Positions 47,633 to 58,907 of a stretch of DNA of 64,000 bases are shown one piece after another. The DNA lies in contig NZ_KK211226.1 of the NCBI RefSeq assembly GCF_000621205.1, forward strand, positions 324,722 to 388,721, read 5' to 3'. Under the pieces are notes generated by a model. It saw nothing but the letters and a program-made list of their open reading frames with translations. It did no database searches and was not told the origin of the DNA. The first letter of the stretch is position 1. Each line of letters starts with the position of its first letter. The DNA comes from Halotalea alkalilenta DSM 17697 (GTDB lineage Bacteria; Pseudomonadota; Gammaproteobacteria; Pseudomonadales; Halomonadaceae). The translations under genes and the position numbers were made by a program.

Positions 47633-48835
47633 TCATTCGAGCGGTACTCGAGCGGACTCACACAGTGCCAGCAGGTCGTTCAAGAATAGCAGACCCCGTG
47701 GGCTCGCCTTGATCCTCCCGGGGTCCTCGGCCAGCAGCGTCATCGACCGCGCCCGCGCAGTCTGGGCGGCGAGGCGCGCGTTGGATAGACCCGTGCGCGC
47801 CTGCCAGAGTTCAAGCGGCACCCCCTCGACCAGGCGCAGCGCGTTCATCAGGAACTCGAGCCCGATCTCGTCGCGCTCGATCTGCCGTTGGCCGGCGACG
47901 AAGCCGCGCGGGTCGCAGCGGCGCTTGAGATAGGACTCAGGCTGGCGGCTCTTCCAGCGGCGCGTCACGGTGAGTTCGCCATCGGCGTCGCGTCGGCTCA
48001 GCTTGCCATGGGCACCGGCGCCGATGCCGAGATAGTCGCCGAAACGCCAGTAGTTGAGGTTGTGCCGCGCGCGCCGGTCCACGCCACCGGCGCGCGCATA
48101 GGCGGAAATTTCGTAGCGCTCGAGGCCTGCGGCTTCGAGCCGCGCATGGCCTTCGTCCTGGATGTCGAACAGCGTCTCCTCCTCCGGCAGCCGGGGGGGA
48201 TGGGAGAAGAACTCGGTGTTCGGCTCGAGCGTCAGCTGGTACCAGGACAGATGCTCGGGCGAAAGCGAAAGGGCGCGCTCGATGTCGGCCAGCGCCCCTT
48301 CGACCGACTGCCCCGGCAGGCCATGCATCAGGTCGAGGTTGAAGTTGTAAAACCCCGCCGCGCGCGCCGCCTCGACCGCGCGCTCGGCGTCGTCGCCCGA
48401 GTGGATGCGGCCGAGCTCGGCGAGCAGCGCATCGTCGAAGCTCTGGATGCCCAGCGACAGGCGATTGATCCCAGCCTGACGATAGCCCTCGAAGCGCGTG
48501 CGCTCGACGGTGCCAGGGTTGGCCTCGAGAGTGATCTCGATCCCCGGCTCGAAGCCGAGCCGGGCCTCGCAGGCCTCGAGCAGCCGGACATAGGCGTCCG
48601 GCGACAGCAGGCTCGGCGTACCGCCGCCGATGAAGATGCTGCGCAGCGCCCGCGGCTCGATCAGCGCCAGGTCCTGATCGAGATCCTCGATCAAGGCCTC
48701 GACGTACTCGGCTTCAGGCAGCACCGCACCGTGCCCGACCCCGTGGGAGTTGAAGTCGCAGTAAGGACACTTGCGCACGCACCACGGCACATGGACGTAA
48801 AGTGCGAGCGGCGGCAGCGCCGCGCGGGCGGTCAT
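47633..48835 (-). CDS. hemW: Radical SAM haem chaperone HemW
   Basis: The product is 400 aa from ATG 48835; a GTG one codon upstream is also in frame. The radical SAM cluster motif is CVRKCPYCDFNSHG near residue 20. GGGTPSLLSPDAYVRLLEAC and the LSLGIQSFDDALLAELGRIH region follow, as in HemW (formerly an oxygen-independent coproporphyrinogen oxidase-like protein). It overlaps the end of rdgB by one base and forms an rdgB-hemW pair, as in many Proteobacteria. It inserts haem into respiratory proteins. Confidence 0.95.
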   Translation of the reverse strand: MTARAALPPLALYVHVPWCVRKCPYCDFNSHGVGHGAVLPEAEYVEALIEDLDQDLALIEPRALRSIFIGGGTPSLLSPDAYVRLLEACEARLGFEPGIEITLEANPGTVERTRFEGYRQAGINRLSLGIQSFDDALLAELGRIHSGDDAERAVEAARAAGFYNFNLDLMHGLPGQSVEGALADIERALSLSPEHLSWYQLTLEPNTEFFSHPPRLPEEETLFDIQDEGHARLEAAGLERYEISAYARAGGVDRRARHNLNYWRFGDYLGIGAGAHGKLSRRDADGELTVTRRWKSRQPESYLKRRCDPRGFVAGQRQIERDEIGLEFLMNALRLVEGVPLELWQARTGLSNARLAAQTARARSMTLLAEDPGRIKASPRGLLFLNDLLALCESARVPLE

Positions 48836-49434
48836 CACAGCGCCTTGAGCGACTCGAGCAGCGCCGCCACCGCGCGACCGCGATGGCTCAAGCGGTTCTT
48901 CTCGCCAGCGCTCAGCTCCGCCGCGCTTGCACCCTGGTCCGGCAGCCAGAACAGCGAATCATAGCCGAACCCACCCTCGCCCCTCGGCAGCGAGAGGATC
49001 TCACCGCGCCAGTCGCGCTGGATCACCAGCGGTGCCGGGTCCTCGGCGTGGCGCAGGTAGACCAGCGCACACCAGTAGCGCGCCTGGCGCTGGCCCTCGG
49101 GCACGTCCTTGAGCGCATCGAGCAGCTTGGCGTTGTTGGCGCCATCGTCGGAAGGCTCGCCCGCGTAGCGCGCCGAATAGATCCCCGGCGCACCGTCGAG
49201 CACATCGACGGCGAGGCCGGAATCATCGGCCAGCGCCGCCCGACCGCTCGCCTTGGCTGCCGCACGCGCCTTGAGCAGCGCGTTCTCGACGAAGGTCAGC
49301 CCGGTCTCCTCGACATCGAGGACGCCGTGGTCGGCCTGGGACGACAGTGAAAATCCAAGCGGCGAAAGCAACGCCTGGAATTCGCGCAGCTTGCCCGGGT
49401 TGGCGCTTGCCAGCACCAGTTCGCGTGATGACAT
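48835..49434 (-). CDS. rdgB: XTP/dITP diphosphatase
   Basis: The product is 199 aa from ATG 49434. The Ham1/RdgB core is complete: VLASANPGKLREFQALLSPL at the N-terminus, ALADDSGLAVDVLDGAPGIY with the metal-binding acids near residue 70, and GEGGFGYDSLFWLPD, then NRLSHRGRA near the end. It hydrolyses non-canonical purine nucleoside triphosphates. It is followed by hemW. Confidence 0.96.
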   Translation of the reverse strand: MSSRELVLASANPGKLREFQALLSPLGFSLSSQADHGVLDVEETGLTFVENALLKARAAAKASGRAALADDSGLAVDVLDGAPGIYSARYAGEPSDDGANNAKLLDALKDVPEGQRQARYWCALVYLRHAEDPAPLVIQRDWRGEILSLPRGEGGFGYDSLFWLPDQGASAAELSAGEKNRLSHRGRAVAALLESLKAL

Positions 49435-49620
49435 CGCGGCGGTTCTCCGTGGGGAATGTCTTGCGGCGAGAAATTCGTTCGCCATGGCGGCGGCCCATTG
49501 TAAGCCCTGCCTGGGCGAACGCCAGCGCTAGCCTGCCCGCGGGTGCGCAAGCAAGCCATTCCACCATCATCGCAGCCGTCGCCGTCATCGCTCGCCACCG
49601 CGTAGAACCCATTCTCGAGC

Positions 49621-51897
49621 CTAGGAGGCCAGCACCTCGCGCACTCGCTCCGGGGTGAACGGCGGGGCGCGGAAATGGCGGCCTGTGGCGTCGAACAGCG
49701 CGTTGGCGATCGCCGGGGCCACCGGCAGCGAGGCGCTTTCGCCGACCCCCAGCGGTGGCTCGTCGGGGCGCTCGAGCAGATGGACCTCGAACGCCGGTAG
49801 CTCACTGAAATCGAGGATCGGATAACCTCCCCACTCGAGGCTCTCGGCGCCCAGGGAGCCGAACTGGACGCGCTCCTTGAGCGTGCGTCCCAGCGCCTGG
49901 ATCAGATTACCGTGGACCTGGTGGCGCACGCCGGCGGGGTTGACCATCTGCCCCGCGTCTTGGACCAGCACCACGCGCTCGACGCGGACTTCGCCGCTAT
50001 CGAGCGCCACCGCGAGCTCGACCACCGCGGCCGCCATCGCGGCACCGAAGCCGGGGAAACGGCTGTGCACGTAGTGCGCGTAAGCGAGGCCCCGCCCGCG
50101 CACCCAGCGCCCGACCGCCTCATCGCGACGCGCGGGATCGGGACCGGCACGGCGCGGCTGCCAGCCGGCGCGGGCGCCGAGCTCGGCAAGCAGCGTACGG
50201 GCGCGCCCACCGATCAGGTAGTCGAGGCGAAACGCCAGCGGATCACGCCCAGCAAGATAGGCGAGCTCGTCGATGAAAGATTCATGGGCGAACACATTGG
50301 GCAACGCCGAGACGCCGCGAAGCCACGCCGAGCGCACGATCGGCGCCATGTCCTCGCAGGCGGTGCCGAGGTGCTCGATGGCGTATGGCGGCACCGCACT
50401 GCGATCGCCCATCTCGAACACCCGCGGCTCGGCGGGCTCGCGCCCGGTGAGCAGCAGCGCCAGGGTCGGCGCATCGTTGGAGGGGTAGCGGATGACCAGG
50501 TCGTAGACCAAAGCGCCACTGGCGAGCCGGCCGCCGCTGACCTCGATCAGCTGGGCGGCTCCCTTCGGCTCCCAGCCGTGTTCGTCGGAACGGCTCAGCT
50601 GCACCCGCACCGGGCGCCCCACCGCGCGGGAGAGCAGCGCCGCATCGGCGCAGACGTCATCGGCGCCGTTGCGCCCATAGCAGCCCGAGGCCTCCAGCCG
50701 CTTGATCGCGATCGCGCTTTCATCGAGCCCGCACAGGCGCGACAGGTCGGCGCGCAGGCTGTGCGGATTCTGGCTGCCCGACCACAGCGCCAGTCGCGTG
50801 CCCTCGCTCGATTCGCGCCAGTCGGCGACTGCGCAGGAGGGGCCTATCGAGGCATGCAGCTGATAGGGCCATAGATAAGTGCGCGACAGCGGCGCGTCGA
50901 GCTGCGCCATCGCAGCCTCGACGTCGCCCTCGCGCTTGAGCGTGCGATGGGTTGAGGGCGCGTCACGCAGGGTCACCGCGAGCGCGCGATCGAGATTGGG
51001 CAACGGCGGCGGAACCCGCCAGCGGCACGCCAGCCGCTTGGCGGCGAGGATCGCCTGCTCTTCGCGCTCGGCGACCACACCGACGAAATCGCCCTCGACC
51101 ACCACCGCGACCACGCCCTCGATCTCATCGATCGAGGCGCGGTCGACCTCGATCAGGCTGCGTCCGATGAAGGCGCCGCCATCGCGGCCGACGTAGGGCG
51201 GGCGCACCACTCGGCCATGGAGCATGCCCGGCAGGCGCAGGTCATGCACGAACAGGGTTTCGCCGAACACCTTGGCCGGGATGTCGACCCGTGGCATCGC
51301 CCGGCCCACCACCCGATAGGCGCTGGCAGGCTTCGGCACCACCGACTCGTCCAGCTCGAGCAGCGCGCGGCGCCCGCGCAGCAGCTCGGCATAATCGAGC
51401 CAACCGCCGTCGGGGGCCATGACCACCCCCACCTCGGTCACCAGCGTCTCGACCGGCGCCTCGAGCCGCTCGGCCGCGAACTCGAGCAGCGCACGCCGCG
51501 CCTGGGCAGCCGCGATGCGCAGCGGCCTCGCGGCGATCTGGATCGTCGCGCTGGCGATGGTCGGACCCTGGTTGGGCACCTCGTCGGGGTCGCCGAGCAC
51601 CATGTCGATCCGGGAGAAATCGACCTCCAGCTCCTCGGCGACGATCTGCGCCAGCGCGGTACGGATGCCGGTGCCCAGGTCGACGTGGCCATTGAATGCC
51701 AGCACCCGGCCGTCGTCGAACAGCGCGACGAACGGCTCCGGCTCGCACGGCACGTAGCTCGAACGGCTGCCCGGCTGCCCGGGCGCGGGGACGGGAGGTG
51801 CCGCGGGGTTACGATAGACGCAAAGCACGCCATCGGCGTCGAACAGCCGGGCGCGGTCGACCCTGGGATTGCGTGAGGCGGTTGAAAAAGCGCTCAA
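49621..51897 (-). CDS. nicB: Molybdenum subunit of nicotinate dehydrogenase family, without cytochromes
   Basis: The product is 758 aa. TTG 51897 is the chosen start because a strong GGAGGAG lies 5 nt upstream; a GTG at 51960 is in frame. It is a xanthine-oxidase-type molybdopterin protein: FNGHVDLGTGIRTALAQIVA near residue 68, NQGPTIASATIQIAARPL, QLHASIGPSCAVADW, ASGCYGRNGADDVCADAALL, and the catalytic glutamate in PPLGVGESASLPVAPAIANA near 715. It ends there, lacking the cytochrome c domains of Pseudomonas putida NicB. It is divergent from nicR. Its partner is probably NicA (58377) with the cytochrome-bearing protein at 58904. Another azaheterocycle substrate is possible. Confidence 0.85.
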   Translation of the reverse strand: MSAFSTASRNPRVDRARLFDADGVLCVYRNPAAPPVPAPGQPGSRSSYVPCEPEPFVALFDDGRVLAFNGHVDLGTGIRTALAQIVAEELEVDFSRIDMVLGDPDEVPNQGPTIASATIQIAARPLRIAAAQARRALLEFAAERLEAPVETLVTEVGVVMAPDGGWLDYAELLRGRRALLELDESVVPKPASAYRVVGRAMPRVDIPAKVFGETLFVHDLRLPGMLHGRVVRPPYVGRDGGAFIGRSLIEVDRASIDEIEGVVAVVVEGDFVGVVAEREEQAILAAKRLACRWRVPPPLPNLDRALAVTLRDAPSTHRTLKREGDVEAAMAQLDAPLSRTYLWPYQLHASIGPSCAVADWRESSEGTRLALWSGSQNPHSLRADLSRLCGLDESAIAIKRLEASGCYGRNGADDVCADAALLSRAVGRPVRVQLSRSDEHGWEPKGAAQLIEVSGGRLASGALVYDLVIRYPSNDAPTLALLLTGREPAEPRVFEMGDRSAVPPYAIEHLGTACEDMAPIVRSAWLRGVSALPNVFAHESFIDELAYLAGRDPLAFRLDYLIGGRARTLLAELGARAGWQPRRAGPDPARRDEAVGRWVRGRGLAYAHYVHSRFPGFGAAMAAAVVELAVALDSGEVRVERVVLVQDAGQMVNPAGVRHQVHGNLIQALGRTLKERVQFGSLGAESLEWGGYPILDFSELPAFEVHLLERPDEPPLGVGESASLPVAPAIANALFDATGRHFRAPPFTPERVREVLAS

Positions 51898-52202
51898 GGA
51901 GGCTCCTCCATGGGTCAGCCGGATTGGCGAGGAATCATGATTCGACTGCCCGGGTTCCACGGGCGCGGACCATCAGCGGGTTGATCGCAGCAGCGCCGAG
52001 AATCTCATCGATACTGCGTTTTGTCTGCGAAGGTTGCGTACCCAAGCCCTGCCCACGGCTTGGGAACCATCACAGTCATTTGTTATTAAATGAGAAATCC
52101 CCAGCCATCCAGAGCCGGCAGGCTTACTTGGTGTCGTTGTCCTGGCTGAAATACAATGTGTACACGCTAGTTCTTGTTTCACCCCTTTCGGCGGACCACC
52201 CC
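51898..52202. other. Divergent control region between nicB-like gene and nicR
   Basis: The 305-nt gap holds the ribosome-binding site of the nicB-like gene, an AT-richer segment near 52080 and the promoter/operator-like element at 52128-52170. No gene was found. Confidence 0.6.
52128..52170 (+). promoter_or_regulatory. Putative nicR promoter with operator-like GTGTACACGCTA
   Basis: TTGGTG (52128) and TACAAT (52152) are spaced by 18 nt and give a modest sigma-70 promoter facing nicR. GTGTACAC (52158-52165, a perfect palindrome) continues as GCTAG, overlaps the start of transcription, and resembles elements near nicC and nicX (TAYACGC core). It would suit NicR autoregulation. Confidence 0.45.
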
Positions 52203-52673
52203 ATGACCGAGGCCCACCGCTCTTCGCTCGGCAGCTGTCCTGCTGATCAGGACTACGATTTCCACGAGCAAGTCGGCCATCTGCTGCGCAAGGCCTACCA
52301 GCGCCACACCGCGATCTTCCAGCGCGAAAGCTGCGACCCACAGCTGACTTCGATCCAGTTCGTCACCCTCTGCACGTTGAGCGAACAGGGCCCACGCTCG
52401 TTGGCGGAGATCGTCCGCGCCACGGCGATCGATCCCGCCACCATTCGCGGCGTGATCAAACGGCTCCAGGCTCGCGCTCTGGTCGAGCTCTCCAAGGATG
52501 AACTCGACCAGCGCAAAGTGATCGTCAGCGTCACCCCCGAAGGCGAGCGATTGGTGGCAGAGATGGTGCCCCACGCCAAGCGGATCACCGACCTGACCTT
52601 CGGGACGCTCAATCACGCCGAGCGAGTAGCGCTACTGATGCTGCTCGAGAAGATGAACGAGAGCGGGGGCTGA
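52203..52673 (+). CDS. nicR: NicR, MarR-family repressor of nicotinate catabolism
   Basis: The product is 156 aa from ATG 52203. The MarR winged helix is clear: EQVGHLLRKAYQRHTAIFQR, QLTSIQFVTLCTLSEQG, recognition helix ATAIDPATIRGVIKRLQARA, wing LSKDELDQRKVIVSVTPEGE. The similarity to P. putida NicR in the N-terminal HEQVGHLLRKAYQRH stretch, plus the gene neighbourhood, supports the name. NicR represses nic genes and is relieved by 6-hydroxynicotinate. No second regulator (NicS, TetR-type) is in the window. Confidence 0.88.
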   Translation: MTEAHRSSLGSCPADQDYDFHEQVGHLLRKAYQRHTAIFQRESCDPQLTSIQFVTLCTLSEQGPRSLAEIVRATAIDPATIRGVIKRLQARALVELSKDELDQRKVIVSVTPEGERLVAEMVPHAKRITDLTFGTLNHAERVALLMLLEKMNESGG

Positions 52674-52698
52674 TCCCCTCGCATGCTTTCGAGCGGGT

Positions 52699-54015
52699 TC
52701 AGCGATTGACCAGCTTGGGCGGCAGCCAGAGCACGATCAGGCAGCTCAGCAGCAGGCAAGCCGCGAAGAACCAGATCGCGAACCTCGCGCTGCCGGTGAG
52801 GTCGAGCATGAATCCCATCAACGAGTTGCTGATCAGGCCCGCGATATTGGCCACCGAGATCGCCAGGGCGAAGCCGGTCGCGGCCGCGGTGCCCTTGAGG
52901 AAGGTGCCCGGCAGGCTGAAGAACACCGGGATCGCGCCGAAGATCGCGAGCGAGGCAAGCGAGAACAGCGCGACGGTGGCGACCAGCTGGTGGGTGAAGA
53001 AGGTGCTGGCGAACATGCTGAACGCGCCGATGATGAAGGGCACGATGATGTGCCAGCGCCGCTCGCGGAAGTGATCCGAACTGAACCCGATCGCCAGCAT
53101 GCCGAGGACGCCCGCGATGCTCGGGATCGCGGTGAGCACGCCGATATGGAAGGTGTCGGAGACCCCCGTGTCGCGGATGAAGCTCGGCAGCCAGAAGCCG
53201 AGCGCGTAGGCCGAAAGCAGGATCGAGAAATCGATGCCACCGAGCAGCCAGACCCTGAGGCTCAGGAAGGCATCCTTGAATGAATGCCTGCCCTCGCCGA
53301 GCTCATCGTTGTCATCCTCGAGCCGACGCTGGAGCAGCGCTTTCTGCTCGGCGTCGAGCCAGCGCGCGTCGCTGATGCCGTTGGGCAGCCAAAACAGCGT
53401 CACCACGCCGAGCACCACTGTCGGCAAGGCCTCGAGCAGGAACAGCCACTGCCAGCCGGCGAGGCCGTAGCTGCCGTCGAAGAAGTGCATGATTCCCCCC
53501 GACAGCGGCCCACCGATTACGCTGGAAAGCGGTAGCCCGATGATGAACAGCGCCATCACCTTGCCGCGCCGGTAGGAGGGGAACCAGCAGGTCAGGTAGT
53601 AGAGCACCCCAGGCAGGAAACCCGCCTCGGCGAAACCGAGCAGAAAGCGCAGGGTATAGAAGTGCCAGGGCTCGGTGACCAGCATGGTCATCCCCGAGAT
53701 GATGCCCCAGGTGACCATGATCCGGGCGATCCAAAGCTTCGCACCGACCCGCGCCAGGATCAGGTTGCTCGGCACTTCGAAGAGGATGTAGCCGACGAAG
53801 AACAGCCCCGCGCCGAAACCGTAGATCGAAGCGCTGAAGCCAAGGTCGCTCTCCATCGTCAGGCGCGCGAACCCGACGTTGATCCGGTCGAGGTAGGACA
53901 TCAGGTAGCAGATGCACAGAAACGGTACCAGCCGCCAGGCGACGCGGCGGTAGAGCGATTGCTCCTGAAGGGTCGCGGCGGGCTGCGCCCGACCGTCGAG
54001 CGTTGCGTGGGACAT
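52699..54015 (-). CDS. nicT: MFS transporter NicT
   Basis: The product is 438 aa with 12 hydrophobic segments and anion:cation-symporter family features: CYLMSYLDRINVGFARLTME in helix 1-loop, RFLLGFAEAGFLPGVLYYLT and the FPSYRRGKVMALF loop. It is placed last in a leftward transcript nicC-nicD-nicF-nicT and matches NicT of P. putida, a proposed nicotinate or 6-hydroxynicotinate importer. It converges with nicR, with 25 nt between the stops. Confidence 0.9.
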   Translation of the reverse strand: MSHATLDGRAQPAATLQEQSLYRRVAWRLVPFLCICYLMSYLDRINVGFARLTMESDLGFSASIYGFGAGLFFVGYILFEVPSNLILARVGAKLWIARIMVTWGIISGMTMLVTEPWHFYTLRFLLGFAEAGFLPGVLYYLTCWFPSYRRGKVMALFIIGLPLSSVIGGPLSGGIMHFFDGSYGLAGWQWLFLLEALPTVVLGVVTLFWLPNGISDARWLDAEQKALLQRRLEDDNDELGEGRHSFKDAFLSLRVWLLGGIDFSILLSAYALGFWLPSFIRDTGVSDTFHIGVLTAIPSIAGVLGMLAIGFSSDHFRERRWHIIVPFIIGAFSMFASTFFTHQLVATVALFSLASLAIFGAIPVFFSLPGTFLKGTAAATGFALAISVANIAGLISNSLMGFMLDLTGSARFAIWFFAACLLLSCLIVLWLPPKLVNR

Positions 54016-54076
54016 GGAAAGGATTCCTCGCTAGCGACTGCTTTTGATTGTTGACGCTACAGGGACCATGGAGCAA

Positions 54077-54736
54077 TTAACGGGCCTCGCAATCTCGGCC
54101 CAGCGATCCGATGTATTCGAGGGTCTCGTCCAGCGAGACGACGTCGCCGTACTTGCTGTCGATGTCGAACAGGTTGGCTTCATGGGGAGCCTGATGCCGA
54201 TCACCGACGCACTCGCGCACCACCGCGACCCGGAAGCCGTACTGGACCCCGTCGACCGCGGTGGCGCGAATGCAGCCACTGGTCGAGCAGCCGGCGATGA
54301 CCAGGGTATCGACCCCCAGCGCCACCAGGGTGGAGGCCAGAGAAGTGCCGAAGAAAGCGCTGGCGTACTGCTTGACGATCACCAACTCGCCCGCCGCTGG
54401 TGCGACACCCTGGCAAAACTCGGCGAGAGGATTGCCCTCGACCATCGCCTTCATCACCGGCGCCTTCTTGACCCACAGACCGCCGTCGAGAAAGCCCTCG
54501 GGCTGGTAGCGGATCGTGGTGTGCACCACCGGAAGGTACGCGTTACGGGCGGCCTCGAGCAACCGCGGCGCCGCCGCCACCGCCTCGACCACACCAGGGG
54601 CGTAGAGCGGCGCACCAAAGGTGACGTAGGCGTTGAGAAAATCCACCACCAGCAGCGCCGGCCGCGTGCCGAAGCCGATCCGACTATCCCAAACGCCCTT
54701 GTAGTTGTCGACGCAGTTGTCGATCGTGTCGTTCAT
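54077..54736 (-). CDS. nicF: Maleamate amidohydrolase NicF
   Basis: The product is 219 aa from ATG 54736 (GGAGGAAGG upstream). It is an isochorismatase-fold amidohydrolase with the Asp-Lys-Cys triad: Asp in ALLVVDFLNAYVTFGAPLYA, Lys in the VIVKQYASAFFGTSLASTL segment, and nucleophile Cys in AGCSTSGCIRATAVDGVQYG near residue 155. NicF hydrolyses maleamate to maleate and ammonia. It follows nicD by 25 nt. Conserved order with nicC-D and nicX supports the substrate. Confidence 0.92.
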   Translation of the reverse strand: MNDTIDNCVDNYKGVWDSRIGFGTRPALLVVDFLNAYVTFGAPLYAPGVVEAVAAAPRLLEAARNAYLPVVHTTIRYQPEGFLDGGLWVKKAPVMKAMVEGNPLAEFCQGVAPAAGELVIVKQYASAFFGTSLASTLVALGVDTLVIAGCSTSGCIRATAVDGVQYGFRVAVVRECVGDRHQAPHEANLFDIDSKYGDVVSLDETLEYIGSLGRDCEAR

Positions 54737-54761
54737 CGATCCTTCCTCCTCATCACCCGCA

Positions 54762-56761
<2,000 letters not shown>

Positions 56762-56815
56762 CTATTGATGTTATCGGGGATCAGGACAGGGGTTGCCCCG
56801 GCCGAGAGTTAACAA

Positions 56816-56859
56816 CGTATACGCCTTATCTTTCAGCTGTAAAGGGTGTCTACGCTATA
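56816..56859 (-). promoter_or_regulatory. Candidate nicC promoter with two operator-like elements
   Basis: On the minus strand TTTACA (56844-56839) and TATACG (56821-56816) are spaced by 17 nt, a fair sigma-70 promoter. The -10 overlaps CGTATACGCCTTAT (56816-56829), and GTCTACGCTATA (56848-56859) lies just upstream of the -35 region. A repressor such as NicR bound there would block nicCDFT transcription. Confidence 0.5.
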
Positions 56860-57020
56860 TTTTTGCGTCCGCTTAAATTTACCGGATGATCAAAAAACCA
56901 GTTCTAATCGAAGAAAAACAAACACAAAACGCCCATAAAAACAGGGATTGAACGCTTTCCCTGTCAACTATGTTTGCCGATCAGATTTCTTCGATGCTAT
57001 AAGGAATAGCGACTATTAAA

Positions 57021-57032
57021 GGCGTATACGCC
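57021..57032. promoter_or_regulatory. Palindromic operator-like element upstream of nicX
   Basis: GGCGTATACGCC is a perfect 12-bp palindrome that shares CGTATACGCC with the element at 56816. It lies 196 nt before the nicX start and is a candidate NicR (or NicS-type) binding site. Confidence 0.5.
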
Positions 57033-57227
57033 ATAAATATGCACCATAACGACAAACCGTTCGCACCTCCTGCACCATCCAGACGCAGCGACCAGGATCA
57101 GTGACTAGCTTCTCCACGAGAGGCCCCGGGCGAGCCCGACTTCTCCCGACGGCCCACTCGTCGACTTCGAGCGCAACAACAACTTCAAGCCATGAGGCGC
57201 ACGCCAAGCGGCGCCGAGGAGCACGAC

Positions 57228-58277
57228 ATGCCGGTCAACGACACCCAGCTCAGCCAGATGTTCGAAGAGGTCCTCACCCTCTCCAAGGTCGACGCCACGC
57301 AAAGCGTCGCAGTACTCAAAAGTGGCTACTCCGACCCCCGTACGGTACGCGCCGCCACCGATGCGGCGCTGCGCCTCGGCGCCAAGGTTTACGGCGTAGA
57401 GCTCCCCGCATTCAACGATCCGCGGGCGATCGGCAACGATCTCACTGCGATCGTCGGCCAGACGCCATTGAGCGGCCACAAGGCGGCGCTCGAGGCCCTG
57501 ATGGCCGCGGACCTGATCGTCGATACGATGATGCTGCTGCACTCCCCGGAGCAGGAGCAGATCCTCAAATCGGGCACCCGCATGCTGCTCGCGGTGGAGC
57601 CGCCGGAGATGCTCGCGCGGATGCTGCCGACGCTCGACGACAAGCGCCGGGTCGAAGCCGCCGCCGAGGTATTCCGCAACGCCTCGACCTTCCACGCCGC
57701 ATCGAAAGCCGGTACCGACTTCCATGCCAGGCTCGGCCAGTATCCGGTGGTCACCGAGTACGGTTTCGCCGACGAGCCGGGACGCTGGGATCACTGGCCG
57801 AGCGGGTTCCTGTTCTCGTGGCCGGACGAGACCAGCGCCGAAGGCGTGATCGTGCTCGATGTCGGCGACATCCTGCTGCCGTTCAAGCGCTATGCGCAGT
57901 CCCAGGTGGTGCTCGAGATCTCCGAAGGCTACATCCGCAAGATCAGCGGCGGCTTCGATGCTGATTTCCTGCGCAGCTACATGGAGCACTTCAAGGACCC
58001 GGAGGTGTTCGCGCTCTCTCATATCGGCTGGGGTCTGCAGCCGCGCGCCGAGTGGAGCGCGATGGGACTGCACGACAAAAACGACGCCATCGCCATGGAC
58101 GCGCGCGCCTTCCAGGGCAACTTCCTGTTCTCCACCGGCCCCAACACCGAGGTCGGCGGACCGCGCAACACGCCGTGTCACATGGACATCCCGCTGCGCC
58201 ACTGCACCATCCGCCTCGACGACACCACGGTGGTCGAGGCCGGTCGAGTGGTCGCGCCCGAGGCCTCGATCGGCTGA
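57228..58277 (+). CDS. nicX: 2,5-dihydroxypyridine 5,6-dioxygenase NicX
   Basis: The product is 349 aa from ATG 57228, with GAGGAG 7 nt upstream; P. putida NicX is 350 aa and starts in the same way (MPV). Strongly conserved blocks: DTMMLLHSPEQEQILKSGTR, LLAVEPPEMLARMLPT, TEYGFADEPGRWDHWPSGFL, LSHIGWGLQPRAEWSAMGLH, and FLFSTGPNTEVGGPRNTPCH. These carry the iron ligands (Glu, His, Asp). It opens the ring of 2,5-dihydroxypyridine to N-formylmaleamate. It is the first gene of a rightward transcript with nicA and the second nicB-like gene. Confidence 0.96.
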   Translation: MPVNDTQLSQMFEEVLTLSKVDATQSVAVLKSGYSDPRTVRAATDAALRLGAKVYGVELPAFNDPRAIGNDLTAIVGQTPLSGHKAALEALMAADLIVDTMMLLHSPEQEQILKSGTRMLLAVEPPEMLARMLPTLDDKRRVEAAAEVFRNASTFHAASKAGTDFHARLGQYPVVTEYGFADEPGRWDHWPSGFLFSWPDETSAEGVIVLDVGDILLPFKRYAQSQVVLEISEGYIRKISGGFDADFLRSYMEHFKDPEVFALSHIGWGLQPRAEWSAMGLHDKNDAIAMDARAFQGNFLFSTGPNTEVGGPRNTPCHMDIPLRHCTIRLDDTTVVEAGRVVAPEASIG

Positions 58278-58376
58278 TTCTCCGCGGCGTACGTGGTCCA
58301 GAGGCCGACAGATCCAGGCGGCGCCAAATACAATGACGAGCGCGAACAACGATAACTAGGCAATGATGGACTCCAA

Positions 58377-58907
58377 ATGGCCCTACCCGATGACCTGACC
58401 CTGACCGTCAACGGGCGCGAGCACCGGCTTCGCGCCGCACCGCAGACGCCGCTGCTCTATCTGCTGCGCAACGACCTCGCGCTCAACGGCCCCAAGTACG
58501 GCTGCGGTCTCGGCGAGTGCGGCGCCTGCACGGTGCTGGTCGACGGCCGCGTGGCGCGCAGCTGCGTATTACCCACCCGCGTCGCCCTCGGGCGACGGGT
58601 GACCACGCTCGAAGGGCTCGGCGATCGCCAACAGCCAAGCGCGGTGCAGCAAGCGTTCATCGAGGCTCAGGCGGCGCAGTGCGGTTACTGCATCAACGGC
58701 ATGATCATTGCCGTGACCGCGCTGCTCGAACAGGACCCCGACCCTTCGGAGACGACGATAAAGCGTGCGCTGCGTCATCAGCTGTGCCGCTGCGGCGCCC
58801 ATGTCGAGATCATCCAGGCCGCCCGTCGCGCGGCCGAAATCGCACGCGCGCGGCGCATCGAGGTCCATGAGGCGGACCCGCTCGACGCACGATCCCCATC
58901 CCTATGA
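58377..58907 (+). CDS. nicA: Nicotinate dehydrogenase small [2Fe-2S] subunit
   Basis: The product is 176 aa. The plant-type ferredoxin cluster ligands are C43, C48, C51 and C63 (KYGCGLGECGACTVLVDGR), and the second cluster ligands C102, C105, C137 and C139 (QCGYCINGMI and LCRCGAHVEI). This is the two-cluster layout of xanthine oxidase-type small subunits and matches NicA. It passes electrons from the molybdenum centre to cytochromes. It overlaps the next gene by 4 nt. Confidence 0.95.
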   Translation: MALPDDLTLTVNGREHRLRAAPQTPLLYLLRNDLALNGPKYGCGLGECGACTVLVDGRVARSCVLPTRVALGRRVTTLEGLGDRQQPSAVQQAFIEAQAAQCGYCINGMIIAVTALLEQDPDPSETTIKRALRHQLCRCGAHVEIIQAARRAAEIARARRIEVHEADPLDARSPSL

